Of a stretch of 64,000 nucleotides of DNA, positions 44,232 through 52,437 are shown one piece after another. The stretch spans positions 1 through 64,000 of the forward strand of contig NZ_PPTT01000021.1 of the NCBI RefSeq assembly GCF_003339815.1, read 5' to 3'. A program made the position numbers and the translations under genes. The notes under the pieces were generated by a model. That model saw only the letters and a program-made list of their open reading frames with translations. It ran no database searches and was not told the origin of the DNA. The stretch is from Eggerthella sinensis (GTDB lineage Bacteria > Actinomycetota > Coriobacteriia > Coriobacteriales > Eggerthellaceae). Numbering within the stretch: the stretch's first letter is position 1; each line of letters starts with the position of its first letter.

Positions 44232-44615
44232 GTGTTCGAGACGTTGCGGGTGAACGATACATCGGGCGTTCCCGTGTGGATTCAAATCCGCAACCACATG
44301 ATCTTCCTCATTCGATCGGGGCGGCTGCGGCCGGGGGACACGCTGCCCACGGTGCGCGAGCTGGCCATCCAGCTGGGCGTGAACTACAACACCATCCACA
44401 AGGTGTATCAGGACCTCGAGACCGACGGACTGATCCTGTCGGGGCGCGGAAAGCGCTCGACCATTGCGGAGATCGACCGGGAGGAGCTCAACCTGCCCGA
44501 TTCTCCGGTGGACGTTGTGATTGAGGAGCTGATACGCGTGGTGCGGGAAACGGGGATTTCCCGCGTGGACGCGATGGCGCGGATCGAGGAAGCGTTTGCG
44601 ACGCTCGACGAGTGA
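44232..44615 (+). CDS. GntR-family transcriptional regulator, short (YtrA-like)
   Basis: This 127-residue protein contains only the GntR winged helix, with no large effector domain: VPVWIQIRNHMIFLIRSGRL, then GDTLPTVRELAIQLGVNYNTIH and KVYQDLETDGLILSGRGK. This fits the YtrA subfamily. The GTG at 44232 follows AAGGAAGG at longer-than-usual spacing. It is directly followed by an SPFH protein and may control that pair; YtrA-type regulators often control membrane-linked genes. Confidence 0.85.
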   Translation: MFETLRVNDTSGVPVWIQIRNHMIFLIRSGRLRPGDTLPTVRELAIQLGVNYNTIHKVYQDLETDGLILSGRGKRSTIAEIDREELNLPDSPVDVVIEELIRVVRETGISRVDAMARIEEAFATLDE

Positions 44616-44628
44616 CAAGGGGAGAGCC

Positions 44629-45561
44629 ATGAGCGAGAAAAAGCCGTATTTTGACGAGCGGGACGAGGTGAGCGCCGACGACGTCGTGATTGCGACCGAG
44701 GCGCAGTTCGACGAGACGACGACGAGCCGAACCGGCGCGACGGCGCTTCGATGGGTGTTGACGCTGCTGGTATGCGCGCTGTTCGCGGGCGCGGCGTGGC
44801 TGTTGCAATCGCTCGCGGTCGCCATTGTGGGTGTGTTGGCAGCCGGCGTGCTGTTCAGCTGCATGCACGTCGTGCTGGAGTGGGAGCGTTCGGTTGTTCT
44901 TCGCTTCGGCAAGTTCAACCGCGTGGCAGGCCCCGGCCTCATCTTCATGATCCCGCTCGTGGAGTACTCGGCGGCCACCGTGGACATGCGCATGCGCTCG
45001 ACGGCTTTCAAGGCCGAACACGTGCTGACGGCCGATCTCGTTCCCGTGAACGTGGACGCCGTGCTGTTCTGGACGGTGTGGGATGCGGGAAAGGCCTGCT
45101 CGGAAGTGAAGAACTATGTGCGGCTCGTCTACTGGGCGGCGCAAACCACGCTGCGCGACGTGATGGGCGCGGTGAACATCGCCCAGCTGAGCACGCGCCG
45201 CGAACAGATCGACCGCGAGGTGGCCGACATTCTTGAGCGCAAGACGAACGAGTGGGGCATCACGGTGGTGTCGGTGGAAATCCGCGACATCGAGATTCCC
45301 GACGAATTGCAGGAATCTCTTTCCGCCGAAGCGCGTGCCGAGCGCGAATACAACGCGCGCGTCATCCTTGCCGAGGTGGAGAAGGAGATCTCCGAAATGT
45401 TCGTGGACGCCGCCCGCACCTACGGGCGCGAAGACGCGGCGCTCCAGCTGCGCGCCATGAGCTTCGTGTCCGACAGCGTGAAGGAGAAGGGCGGCCTCGT
45501 GGTTATCCCGAGCGCCCTGTCGGAGGCCTTCGAGGGCTTGGAAAAGCTCACGAAGGGGTAG
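44629..45561 (+). CDS. SPFH/Band 7 (stomatin/slipin-like) membrane protein
   Basis: This 310-residue protein has a cytoplasmic N-tail, two hydrophobic stretches (about residues 38-80), then the Band 7 domain with ERSVVLRFGKFNRVAGPGLIFMIPLV and a coiled-coil-like ILAEVEKEISEMFVDAARTY. It resembles slipins, which form membrane scaffolds. I take the ATG at 44629 (GGGGAG before it). It follows the GntR gene closely and may be its target; otherwise its role is not clear. Confidence 0.88.
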   Translation: MSEKKPYFDERDEVSADDVVIATEAQFDETTTSRTGATALRWVLTLLVCALFAGAAWLLQSLAVAIVGVLAAGVLFSCMHVVLEWERSVVLRFGKFNRVAGPGLIFMIPLVEYSAATVDMRMRSTAFKAEHVLTADLVPVNVDAVLFWTVWDAGKACSEVKNYVRLVYWAAQTTLRDVMGAVNIAQLSTRREQIDREVADILERKTNEWGITVVSVEIRDIEIPDELQESLSAEARAEREYNARVILAEVEKEISEMFVDAARTYGREDAALQLRAMSFVSDSVKEKGGLVVIPSALSEAFEGLEKLTKG

Positions 45562-45569
45562 ACGCCCTG

Positions 45570-45650
45570 CGCACGATGCCGATCGTGCGATCGTCGGTGG
45601 CTTGTTCATGGTAGGGGCCTTGCCGGATGCGCGGCGGGCCCCTTCTCTAT
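45570..45650 (+). terminator. Terminator region after the SPFH gene
   Basis: A CGCACGAT-GCCG-ATCGTGCG hairpin (45570-45589) is followed by a second stem (AGGGGCC at 45613-45619 with GGCCCCT at 45637-45643) and a pyrimidine-rich tail TTCTCTATTCT. Together they insulate the next operon. Confidence 0.65.
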
Positions 45651-45687
45651 TCTCAAAAAAGAATCATATACCTGTAAGACAAGTATC

Positions 45688-45697
45688 ACAAATTTGT
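45688..45697 (+). promoter_or_regulatory. Palindrome in the promoter of the haem-molybdenum operon
   Basis: ACAAATTTGT is a perfect 10-bp palindrome; flanking bases (TATC on the left, ATGAT on the right) extend it imperfectly. It lies 62 bp before the operon start, in an AT-rich stretch that also holds TATGAT -10-like sequences. Candidate binding site for a redox regulator. Confidence 0.35.
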
Positions 45698-45758
45698 ATG
45701 ATTTATGATAGGATACGAGAAGAGGGCGAGTATCAAGCAAAAGGAGAGGAGATCGACG

Positions 45759-47342
45759 ATGCGGAAACATGTTTTGTGGACCGGCATCCTATGCTCCGCT
45801 GTGGGACTGACGCTGGTGGCGTGCGTTCCCAACGTGGAGGGGAGCGCGGAAAGCGAAGCCGCCGCCGACGGAAGCGCGGCGCTGCAGACCACGCCCACGG
45901 GTGAGGCGGGCAGCCTGCAAGAGGTCTACGACGCAATGAACAAGGTGCACGGCGAGAACATGCCGGAGGTCAGGACGCTTGAGGATGGCACGCAGGTACA
46001 ATTGACCCCTGACGTGGATTTCTCCTATTGGCATTTGGGTGACGTGCCATCTTCGTACAACACGAACTACCTGAACGCCGACAATCGCGGCTGTGTATCG
46101 TGCCACGAATCGGGTTTGAAGGATCTCGTGCTGAACAAGCTCGACTACGAGCATATCGACATCACCAACAACATGGGCACCGATCTGACCCCGATGGACT
46201 GCCAGATATGCCACGACGTGGGCACGGGCTACGTGACGAAGAACTTCGAATTCGGAAACCTGATCCACGGCATTCACAGCAAGGATTCCTTCAAGGGCGA
46301 TTGCATGTCCTGTCATGCGGCCACGGCCGACGGCAACGGCATGATGCTCTGGGAAGAGGCGAAGTACACCGCCATGCAGGGCATCACGTTCTTGCCCGAC
46401 GAGGACTTCAGCGCCGATCTCTCCTATGAGCAGGAAACCACGAACGACATGTTCAACCTCACGTTCTACACGGGCGATACGAATCGCGAAGCCGTGGACA
46501 ACGCCATGCAGGGCAAAGAAGAGGACGAGGAAACGTTCAACTCCTGGGAGATCAGCGTGACGGGTCTGGTGGATAAGCCCTTCTCGATGACGCTGCCCGA
46601 CCTCATTGCGCAGGCGCCCAGCGAGACGCTGATCAGTTCCACGCAGTGCGTGATGAACAGCCCTGGCGGCGAAATGGTGAGCAATGTGGAGATCACGGGC
46701 ATTCCGGTATCTTGGCTGCTGGACAAGGCGGGAGTGAAGGACGGAGCGACGGCGCTCATGGCTACGGCTCCCGACGGCTGGTCGCGCGGCGAGACGCTGG
46801 AGACGCTTGCGGACAAAGGCGCGTACCTGGTGTACGAGATCAACGGCGAGCGCCTGTCGTGGGAAGAGGGCTACCCGGTGAGGATTTGGTACCAGAACCG
46901 TGGCGTGCCTTCTTCCATCCGCTGGACATCCGAACTCGAGGTCGTGGATACCGATCCGTCCGAGGTGAAGGTGTTCGAGGGTTGGCAGCTCGACGAGACC
47001 AACACGCTTGACCCTGCGGATGAGGGGACCTGGTTCAACAAGCCCAACGTTGGCATCGCGCACTTCCATGAGGGGCAGATCATCGATGCCGGTAAGCCCT
47101 ACGAGTTCGAGGGGTACGCCCAGGGCTTCGATGAGCACGTGGTGGCCGTAGAGTTCTCGCTCGACAACGGCGCAACGTGGAAGCGCCTGGACACGGCCGA
47201 TTCCGATCCGACCAAATGGGTGTACTGGCACTTCACGTACACGCCCGAGAAGGCGGGATCGTACGTGCTCAGCGTGCGTGCCGTAACGGAAAGCGGCTTG
47301 GTGAGCGCTACGCCCGACAAGGTCATGTTCAACGCGAAGTAA
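45759..47342 (+). CDS. Lipoprotein fusing three c-type haems to a sulfite-oxidase-like molybdenum domain
   Basis: This 527-residue lipoprotein (lipobox LTLVAC, Cys22) has three CxxCH motifs at residues 112, 148 and 182 (CVSCH, CQICH, CMSCH), then a sulfite-oxidase-family molybdopterin domain with the likely Mo ligand Cys297 in SSTQCVMNSPGGEM and the following VEITGIPVSWLLDK. The C-terminus is a Mo-co-dimerisation domain (VVAVEFSLDNGATWKRLD ...). Sulfite-oxidase relatives normally stand alone or with one cytochrome; the genes that follow make a ferredoxin and NrfD-type membrane protein. It therefore probably reduces or oxidises an exported substrate by an unusual route. Substrate unknown. Confidence 0.88.
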   Translation: MRKHVLWTGILCSAVGLTLVACVPNVEGSAESEAAADGSAALQTTPTGEAGSLQEVYDAMNKVHGENMPEVRTLEDGTQVQLTPDVDFSYWHLGDVPSSYNTNYLNADNRGCVSCHESGLKDLVLNKLDYEHIDITNNMGTDLTPMDCQICHDVGTGYVTKNFEFGNLIHGIHSKDSFKGDCMSCHAATADGNGMMLWEEAKYTAMQGITFLPDEDFSADLSYEQETTNDMFNLTFYTGDTNREAVDNAMQGKEEDEETFNSWEISVTGLVDKPFSMTLPDLIAQAPSETLISSTQCVMNSPGGEMVSNVEITGIPVSWLLDKAGVKDGATALMATAPDGWSRGETLETLADKGAYLVYEINGERLSWEEGYPVRIWYQNRGVPSSIRWTSELEVVDTDPSEVKVFEGWQLDETNTLDPADEGTWFNKPNVGIAHFHEGQIIDAGKPYEFEGYAQGFDEHVVAVEFSLDNGATWKRLDTADSDPTKWVYWHFTYTPEKAGSYVLSVRAVTESGLVSATPDKVMFNAK

Positions 47343-47409
47343 ATTGGTGAAACAAGTGCCGTGCCCGGCATGCGGTGCACGCCGGGCACGTGATAAGAGG
47401 AGGTGCGCA

Positions 47410-48231
47410 ATGGGCACGTTGAAGAAAACGTTGGTGCTGGGAACCAGCTCGGTGCTTGCGCTGGCGGGTATGAGCAGCGGTTTTGCCTTGGCTGCCACCG
47501 ATGCGAGTGCGCAGGAGGACGCGCCGAGCGCGGCGTCCCACGATGCGAGCGCGGCATACGCGAAAACCGACATCGTTACGCTTGATGCGGTGGAGGGGCA
47601 GTTCGCTTTCACGCAGAGCGAAACGTCGTCCAACGAGGACATTCAGAAGAATCTGGGAGCGTCGCAGTACCTGTGCGGAGCACGGCCGATGGGCGAGGCA
47701 TCCGCTGCGGATGTGGCGCCTGAGGATTGGCAGATCGCCGTCGGCGGCGCGGTGGCGAACCCGTACGTCGCAACCTACGGCGAGCTCGTCCAGACCGACG
47801 AAGTGCAGTCGCTGCTGATGGGCTGCGCGTGCGCCGGAAACCCCGCCGATGGCAAGGCAAGCGCGAACGCCGAAGTCACGGGCATCTCGGTGCTCACGAT
47901 GATCGGCATGGCGCAGCCGGACGCGAATGCGAACACCATCGTGTTCACGTCGGCCGATGGCTACGAAGTGGCGTTGCCGCTGTCGTACGTGCAGCGACGG
48001 TACTGTCCGGTCGTGTTCGATGTGAACGGTGCACCGCTGGCCGAGAGCGTTGGCGGCGTGAACCAGCTATGGCTGGGCTCCACGTCGGCGAACTACTTCG
48101 CGCGTGATGTGGTGGCAATCACGTTGGAGGAGCGCGAGACGCCCCCGCCAAGCCCGAGCAGCGACGAGGCACGCGAGGCGTATGCCAACCTGCCGAACAT
48201 CGGCGTGCTTCTGGGCGGCGACGTCGCATGA
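47410..48231 (+). CDS. Second sulfite-oxidase-like molybdopterin domain protein, exported
   Basis: This 273-residue protein has a Sec-type signal (LKKTLVLGTSSVLALAGMSS) and, after a low-complexity Ala/Ser/Asp stretch, a shortened sulfite-oxidase-type domain. Cys139 in LLMGCACAGNPADGK could hold molybdenum, followed by EVTGISVLTMIGM and later VNQLWLGSTSANYFARDVVAI. It has no haem motif and no dimerisation domain of its own; that domain seems encoded separately by the next gene, which overlaps it by ATGA. It may be a non-catalytic or regulatory partner of the larger protein. Confidence 0.75.
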   Translation: MGTLKKTLVLGTSSVLALAGMSSGFALAATDASAQEDAPSAASHDASAAYAKTDIVTLDAVEGQFAFTQSETSSNEDIQKNLGASQYLCGARPMGEASAADVAPEDWQIAVGGAVANPYVATYGELVQTDEVQSLLMGCACAGNPADGKASANAEVTGISVLTMIGMAQPDANANTIVFTSADGYEVALPLSYVQRRYCPVVFDVNGAPLAESVGGVNQLWLGSTSANYFARDVVAITLEERETPPPSPSSDEAREAYANLPNIGVLLGGDVA

Positions 48232-48506
48232 TTCCCCTCGTGCGGGGAAACGTTGGGAAGCCGGTCAGGCTCAAGGGAACCGCGTATGACTTCGATCGCA
48301 CGATTTCGGCCGTGCAGTTCTCGCTTGACGACGGCGCCCACTGGACCGCGTACCCGACCGCGAACACCAACGATTATCAAAACGTCAGTTGGGTGTTCGA
48401 TTTCACGCCGCCGCAGGCGGGTCGGTACCGGATGAAGGTAAGGGCCGTGAACGATCGGGGCGAAGCGAGCCCCGAGGCGGCGTATGTTGAATTGGAGATT
48501 GACTGA
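48228..48506 (+). CDS. Stand-alone Mo-co dimerisation-like domain protein
   Basis: This 92-residue protein is almost a single immunoglobulin-like domain resembling the C-terminal dimerisation domain of sulfite oxidases: AVQFSLDDGAHWTAYPT, then WVFDFTPPQAGRYRMKVRAV. The same pattern occurs as the C-terminus of the larger protein (47100-47340) and in the next small gene at 50357. It has no signal peptide. Its ATG overlaps the previous stop by ATGA. It would complete the neighbouring domain after export or folding. Confidence 0.75.
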   Translation: MIPLVRGNVGKPVRLKGTAYDFDRTISAVQFSLDDGAHWTAYPTANTNDYQNVSWVFDFTPPQAGRYRMKVRAVNDRGEASPEAAYVELEID

Positions 48507-48517
48507 AAGGGGGAAGC

Positions 48518-49189
48518 ATGCAAGCGAGCACAATGATGACGCGGCGGGTTCTGCTGCAAGGAACCGCCGCGCTGGGAATCTCCGCGCTTGCGGTCGGCGG
48601 GGCTGCGTGCGCGGGGAGTTCGGCCTACGCCGAAGACGCGAGCGCGGCGGCGAGCGGCTCGCGCGTCGGGGACGTGCAATACGGCTTCCTCGTAGACCTG
48701 GGGAAGTGCGTGAACTGCGAGCTGTGCATCGAGGCGTGCCGGCGGGAGAACCGCCTGTCGGACGATACGCCTGACAGGCGGCGGATAACCCTGTTCGTGA
48801 ATGCGAAAGGGGAGAACGTCACCTTGTCCACGTCGTGCATGCACTGCGCCGAACCCAGCTGTCTGCGCGTATGCCCGGCGGGTGCCATCACGAAGGGCGA
48901 GGCGGGTATCGTGTCGGTTGACCAGGAGCGTTGCATCGGATGCAAGTACTGCTTCCAGGCGTGCCCGTACGAGGTGCCGCGGTACAACGCCTTGAGCATG
49001 GACAAGTGCGACTGCTGCCTGGGAGCCGGCGTCCCGGCAGGGGAAACGCCGCACTGCGTGCGCGCGTGCAAGTTCGACGCGCTGCAATACGGTCCGCTCG
49101 AAGAGTTGAAGGCTCAGGCGAACGGCTCGGCAGTGCCCATCGCGCAGGAGAACGACCCGTCGTGCCTGCTGCTGGGAACGAGGGGGTGA
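48518..49189 (+). CDS. Tat-exported 4Fe-4S ferredoxin subunit
   Basis: This 223-residue DmsB/PsrB-like subunit has its own twin-arginine signal (TRRVLLQGTAALG), so it is exported independently. Four cysteine clusters are seen: CVNCELCIEAC, CMHCAEPSCLRVC, CIGCKYCFQAC and CDCCL...CVRAC. It would link the NrfD membrane protein to the haem-molybdenum lipoprotein. It lies 12 bp after the small domain gene. Confidence 0.9.
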   Translation: MQASTMMTRRVLLQGTAALGISALAVGGAACAGSSAYAEDASAAASGSRVGDVQYGFLVDLGKCVNCELCIEACRRENRLSDDTPDRRRITLFVNAKGENVTLSTSCMHCAEPSCLRVCPAGAITKGEAGIVSVDQERCIGCKYCFQACPYEVPRYNALSMDKCDCCLGAGVPAGETPHCVRACKFDALQYGPLEELKAQANGSAVPIAQENDPSCLLLGTRG

Positions 49190-49194
49190 GTGGG

Positions 49195-50184
49195 ATGCTG
49201 CAATTGACCTGGAGCTGGCAACCGGCGCTCTACTTGTTCTTGGGCGGTATGGGCGCCGGGGCGTTCGTCATGGCGGCCGTGCTGTTCCTGATCGACCGGA
49301 CACGCCATCGCTTGATCGTGTGCGTGTCGATGTGGGCGGCGCTCGCGAGCCTCGCGGTGGGCTTGCTGCTGTTGCTCTCGGAGCTCATCACGCCGGCGCG
49401 CGGCCTGCTCATGTGGCAGAGCTTCGGGCATTTCACTTCGTGGATGACCTACGGCGCATGGGGCGCGTTTGCGGCTATGGCGGTGTTCGCGGTGTCGGCG
49501 CTGCTGGCAACGAGGCCGGTGGGCGTGTGGCTGGCGACGAAGTGGAAATGGTTCGAGAAGCACGGCGTGGCATTGCGTCGGGTGCTGGCCGTCGTCGGCA
49601 TCGTGCTGGGGGCGTTCGTGGCGGTGTACACCGGCATGCTGCTCATGTCCGCGGGCGGTGTCCCTCTGTGGAACACGCCGCTGCTGCCGGCGTTGTTCAC
49701 GGTGTCGGCGTTTGACACGGGCGTGGCGCTGGTGGAAATCGTGGCGGTCTTGCTGTCGAAGAAAGACGCCCTTGCTCCCAAAGCGCGCGTGATCATGGAG
49801 CGCGCGGTGGTGGTGCTCGTGCTGGTGGAATGCGTGGTGATGGCGGCGTTTCTGGCGAGCATGCTGGGCGCTGACGATCAGACGGCGATGGGCGCGACGG
49901 CTGCGTCCTCTGCAGCGTTGTTGGTGTCGGGCGGCCTCGCGGCCTGCTTCTGGGGCATGGTGGTGGCCTGCGGACTGGTGTTGCCGCTCGTTATGGCTGC
50001 TGCGGGGCTCGTGCTGCATCGGAGAGGCGGCAAGAAGCCGTGCTCCAAACGGCTTCAAGGGGCGCTCATGGCCATCGGTGCTGCGGGAGCGTTGATAGGC
50101 GGGTGCGAGCTGCGCTTCTTGATCCTCGCGGCGGGCATTCATGCCGACGTGGTGGCCGAAACGGTGAGGAGCCTGATCGGATAA
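49195..50184 (+). CDS. NrfD/PsrC-like polytopic membrane protein
   Basis: This 329-residue protein has about nine or ten predicted membrane spans with the start QPALYLFLGGMGAGAFVMA typical of the NrfD/PsrC group, which transfer electrons between menaquinol and a peripheral ferredoxin subunit. The neighbouring ferredoxin gene overlaps or abuts it, and the downstream gene is a third dimerisation-like domain. I prefer the ATG at 49195 (AGGGGG before it) to the in-frame GTG at 49186. Confidence 0.88.
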   Translation: MLQLTWSWQPALYLFLGGMGAGAFVMAAVLFLIDRTRHRLIVCVSMWAALASLAVGLLLLLSELITPARGLLMWQSFGHFTSWMTYGAWGAFAAMAVFAVSALLATRPVGVWLATKWKWFEKHGVALRRVLAVVGIVLGAFVAVYTGMLLMSAGGVPLWNTPLLPALFTVSAFDTGVALVEIVAVLLSKKDALAPKARVIMERAVVVLVLVECVVMAAFLASMLGADDQTAMGATAASSAALLVSGGLAACFWGMVVACGLVLPLVMAAAGLVLHRRGGKKPCSKRLQGALMAIGAAGALIGGCELRFLILAAGIHADVVAETVRSLIG

Positions 50185-50220
50185 GCGAGGGGGTGGCACC
50201 TCCCTCGCCATCCTCCGCGT

Positions 50221-50252
50221 GCGAACCGGCAGCTTTCGGGCTGCCGGTTCGC
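50221..50252 (+). terminator. Hairpin after the NrfD-like gene
   Basis: Thirteen bases (GCGAACCGGCAGC) pair perfectly around TTTCGG, 36 bp after the NrfD-like stop. A smaller stem precedes it near 50188. It may reduce read-through into 50357. Confidence 0.6.
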
Positions 50253-50356
50253 GTTGCGGGATGCATTTTGCACAGGCTGCTCGCTTGTGGTACGGTGGGC
50301 GCGCGTGTTTTGAGTGCGCGTGACGAGGGGATGGCGGCTGGTGAAGGGAGTTGGCG

Positions 50357-50626
50357 GTGACGCATCGCGTAGGGGAGCCTCTCGAGTTCGACGGATACGT
50401 GGATGACTTCGAGCGCAACGTGTCCGCCATGCAGTTTTCGCTGGACGGCGGCGTTACGTGGACAACCTATCCGACGACGGATGTGGCCATCGACAAAGGC
50501 GTCAACTGGCGCTTCGTGTATCGTCCCGAACGTCCCGGGCGCTATCTGCTGAAGGTACGCGCGGTCGACGGAGAAGGCGCGGCGTCGGACATCGTCGCGG
50601 AATACGCGTTCGAGGTGGAGTTGTGA
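50357..50626 (+). CDS. Second stand-alone Mo-co dimerisation-like domain protein
   Basis: This 89-residue protein repeats the small-domain pattern at 48228: AMQFSLDGGVTWTTYPTT and FVYRPERPGRYLLKVRAVDG. It starts at the GTG at 50357 (GGGAG six bases upstream), a TTG at 50351 being possible. The phosphatase gene overlaps its stop by GTGA. Its separate promoter region (a 170-bp gap) suggests it can be expressed apart from the main operon. Confidence 0.7.
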   Translation: MTHRVGEPLEFDGYVDDFERNVSAMQFSLDGGVTWTTYPTTDVAIDKGVNWRFVYRPERPGRYLLKVRAVDGEGAASDIVAEYAFEVEL

Positions 50627-51357
50627 CAAGCGCGTACGGCGGGTTCCGTTTGCGCGCCATCGACGGCGGGCCGCTTGAGGGGTCCCTGCTGTTCCGCTCG
50701 GCCTCGCTCGCGCACATTACCGAAGACGAAGCCGCGTATCTGGTGGGCGATTTGGGCGTGCGGTCGATTTACGACCTGCGCAACCAGTGGGAAGTCGCGT
50801 CGAGTCCCGAGCCGCGCATCATGGGCGTCAAGACGCTCGCATTCGAACCCTCCACCGACCGCGGCCGTTCCGACGCGTCGCGCCGCCTCGTGGCCGGCGT
50901 CATCGGCGAGTACGGTGCTCCCGAAGAGCGCATGATTCGAAACTATCGGCGCTACGCGCGCGAGTTCCCCCTCATGGGCACGGTCTTGCGCACGATGGCC
51001 GCCGAGCGCCGCGCGGCGCTCGTGCACTGCGAACACGGCAAGGACCGCACGGGCGTGTTGTGCGCCGTGCTGCAGCGCATCGCGGGATTCTCGGAGGACG
51101 ACGTCATGGCCGGGTACCTGGCGACGAACCAGGTGAACGCCGCAGCCACGACCCGGGAGATGTCGCAGCTGGAGCAGGGGATGACGGACGAGGAGCGCGC
51201 CGTGCTCCGGTCGTTTCTCGAGGCGCGGCCAACGTACCTGCGCGCGTTCTTCGACGAGATCGACGGGCACGCCGGCGGGTTCCCGGCGTACGTGCGCGAC
51301 GCCCTGCGCCTGACGCCGGTGCAAGTAGCGAATCTCCGCGAGCTGTTGAACCGCTGA
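50623..51357 (+). CDS. Tyrosine-protein phosphatase (dual-specificity/Tyr_phosphatase_3-like)
   Basis: This 244-residue soluble protein has the catalytic signature HCEHGKDRTG with Cys136, and an N-terminal FRSASLAHITEDEAAYL region found in the atypical tyrosine phosphatases that act on proteins or phosphoinositides. The catalytic cysteine and arginine are intact. It overlaps the small domain gene by GTGA, an unexpected pairing with a redox operon; the two may simply share a transcript. Confidence 0.85.
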   Translation: MTSAYGGFRLRAIDGGPLEGSLLFRSASLAHITEDEAAYLVGDLGVRSIYDLRNQWEVASSPEPRIMGVKTLAFEPSTDRGRSDASRRLVAGVIGEYGAPEERMIRNYRRYAREFPLMGTVLRTMAAERRAALVHCEHGKDRTGVLCAVLQRIAGFSEDDVMAGYLATNQVNAAATTREMSQLEQGMTDEERAVLRSFLEARPTYLRAFFDEIDGHAGGFPAYVRDALRLTPVQVANLRELLNR

Positions 51358-51450
51358 GTCGCGTGCGGCTTCGCATAATCGTTGAGTGCCGTTCTTGCCG
51401 TTTGCCGCCGGTTTCCGATCACCAGGGCTTCCGCTTCTCGGGCGCTGTGC

Positions 51451-51481
51451 TATACTGTGCCCGCGCTTTAGTACAGTAAAG
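51451..51481 (+). promoter_or_regulatory. Promoter region of the amino-acid transporter
   Basis: TATACT (51451-51456) is a -10 element. Ten bases later an inverted repeat CTTTA-GTACAG-TAAAG (51466-51481) lies near the expected transcript start, resembling the paired operators at 25830 and 25863 but with weaker symmetry. Confidence 0.35.
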
Positions 51482-51556
51482 TAGAAGAGTGGTTGGAGCG
51501 GCGGGGTTCTTGAGGGAAGGACGCGCTTCGGCCGGTTTGGGATGATGGGAGATGCG

Positions 51557-52396
51557 ATGAAGAAGAAACTCGTTGCGATCGTGGCCGCGGCTGCGACGCT
51601 GGCACTTTCCGCGGTGCTGCTGGCCGGCTGCTCCGGCGGCGGGGACGCGCAGCAGGGCGCCGACAGCTCGACCTCCGACGGCACGTTCACGCTGTCGGTG
51701 GGATTCGACCAGGGCTATCCGCCGTACGGCTACGTGGGCGACGACGGCCAGTTCACGGGCTTCGACCTGGAGCTCGCCAAGGCCGTGTGCGAGAAGAACG
51801 GCTGGAACCTCGACCTGCAGGCCATCGACTGGGATGCGAAGGACGCGCTCATCGGCAGCGGCTCCATCAACTGCATCTGGAACGGCTTCACCATGGAGGG
51901 CCGCGAGGACGGTTACACGTTCTCCGAGCCGTACATGTACAACGAGCAGGTTGTGGTGGTGAAGGCCGACAGCGGCATGAAGAAGCTCGAGGACCTCAGC
52001 GGCAAGATCGTGCTCACGCAGGTTGACTCGGCGGCGCTCGACGTGCTTGAGAGCACCGAGGACGGCGGCCAGGCCGAGCTTGCGGGCACCTTCAAGGAGC
52101 TGCAGACCATCGGCGATTACAACAACGCGTTCATGCAGCTCGAGTCGGGCATGGTCGACGCTGTTGCGTGCGACCTGTCCATCGCCAGCTACCAGATGGC
52201 CGCGAAGCCGGATGCGTACGTGAAGCTGGGCGTGCTCGCTCCCGAGAACTACGCCGTGGGCTTCAAGAAGGGCGATACCGAGCTGGCCAAGCAGGTGACC
52301 GACGCCCTCAAGGCGCTCAACGAGGACGGCACCGTGAAGCAGCTGTGCGAGAAGTACGCCGACCAGGGCATCACGTACGACAACTGGGTACTGTAA
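51557..52396 (+). CDS. Amino-acid ABC transporter substrate-binding lipoprotein
   Basis: This 279-residue protein carries a signal peptide with lipobox LLAGC and a family-3 solute-binding fold: FTLSVGFDQGYPPYGYVGDD, FDLELAKAVCEK, then later ELAGTFKELQTIGDY and LEDLSGKI. It binds an amino acid outside the membrane. I take the ATG at 51557 because GGGAG precedes it; the earlier ATGs at 51542 and 51545 lie on or before that site. It is followed by permease and ATPase genes, with a hairpin between. Confidence 0.92.
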   Translation: MKKKLVAIVAAAATLALSAVLLAGCSGGGDAQQGADSSTSDGTFTLSVGFDQGYPPYGYVGDDGQFTGFDLELAKAVCEKNGWNLDLQAIDWDAKDALIGSGSINCIWNGFTMEGREDGYTFSEPYMYNEQVVVVKADSGMKKLEDLSGKIVLTQVDSAALDVLESTEDGGQAELAGTFKELQTIGDYNNAFMQLESGMVDAVACDLSIASYQMAAKPDAYVKLGVLAPENYAVGFKKGDTELAKQVTDALKALNEDGTVKQLCEKYADQGITYDNWVL

Positions 52397-52397
52397 C

Positions 52398-52425
52398 GTT
52401 CCGTCGGCCTAACGGCCGACGGAAC
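52398..52425 (+). terminator. Intra-operon hairpin after the binding-protein gene
   Basis: GTTCCGTCGGCC pairs perfectly with GGCCGACGGAAC around a TAAC loop. There is no T-tract. Such attenuators often lower permease expression relative to the binding protein. Confidence 0.55.
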
Positions 52426-52437
52426 CGCTCGACGCTG

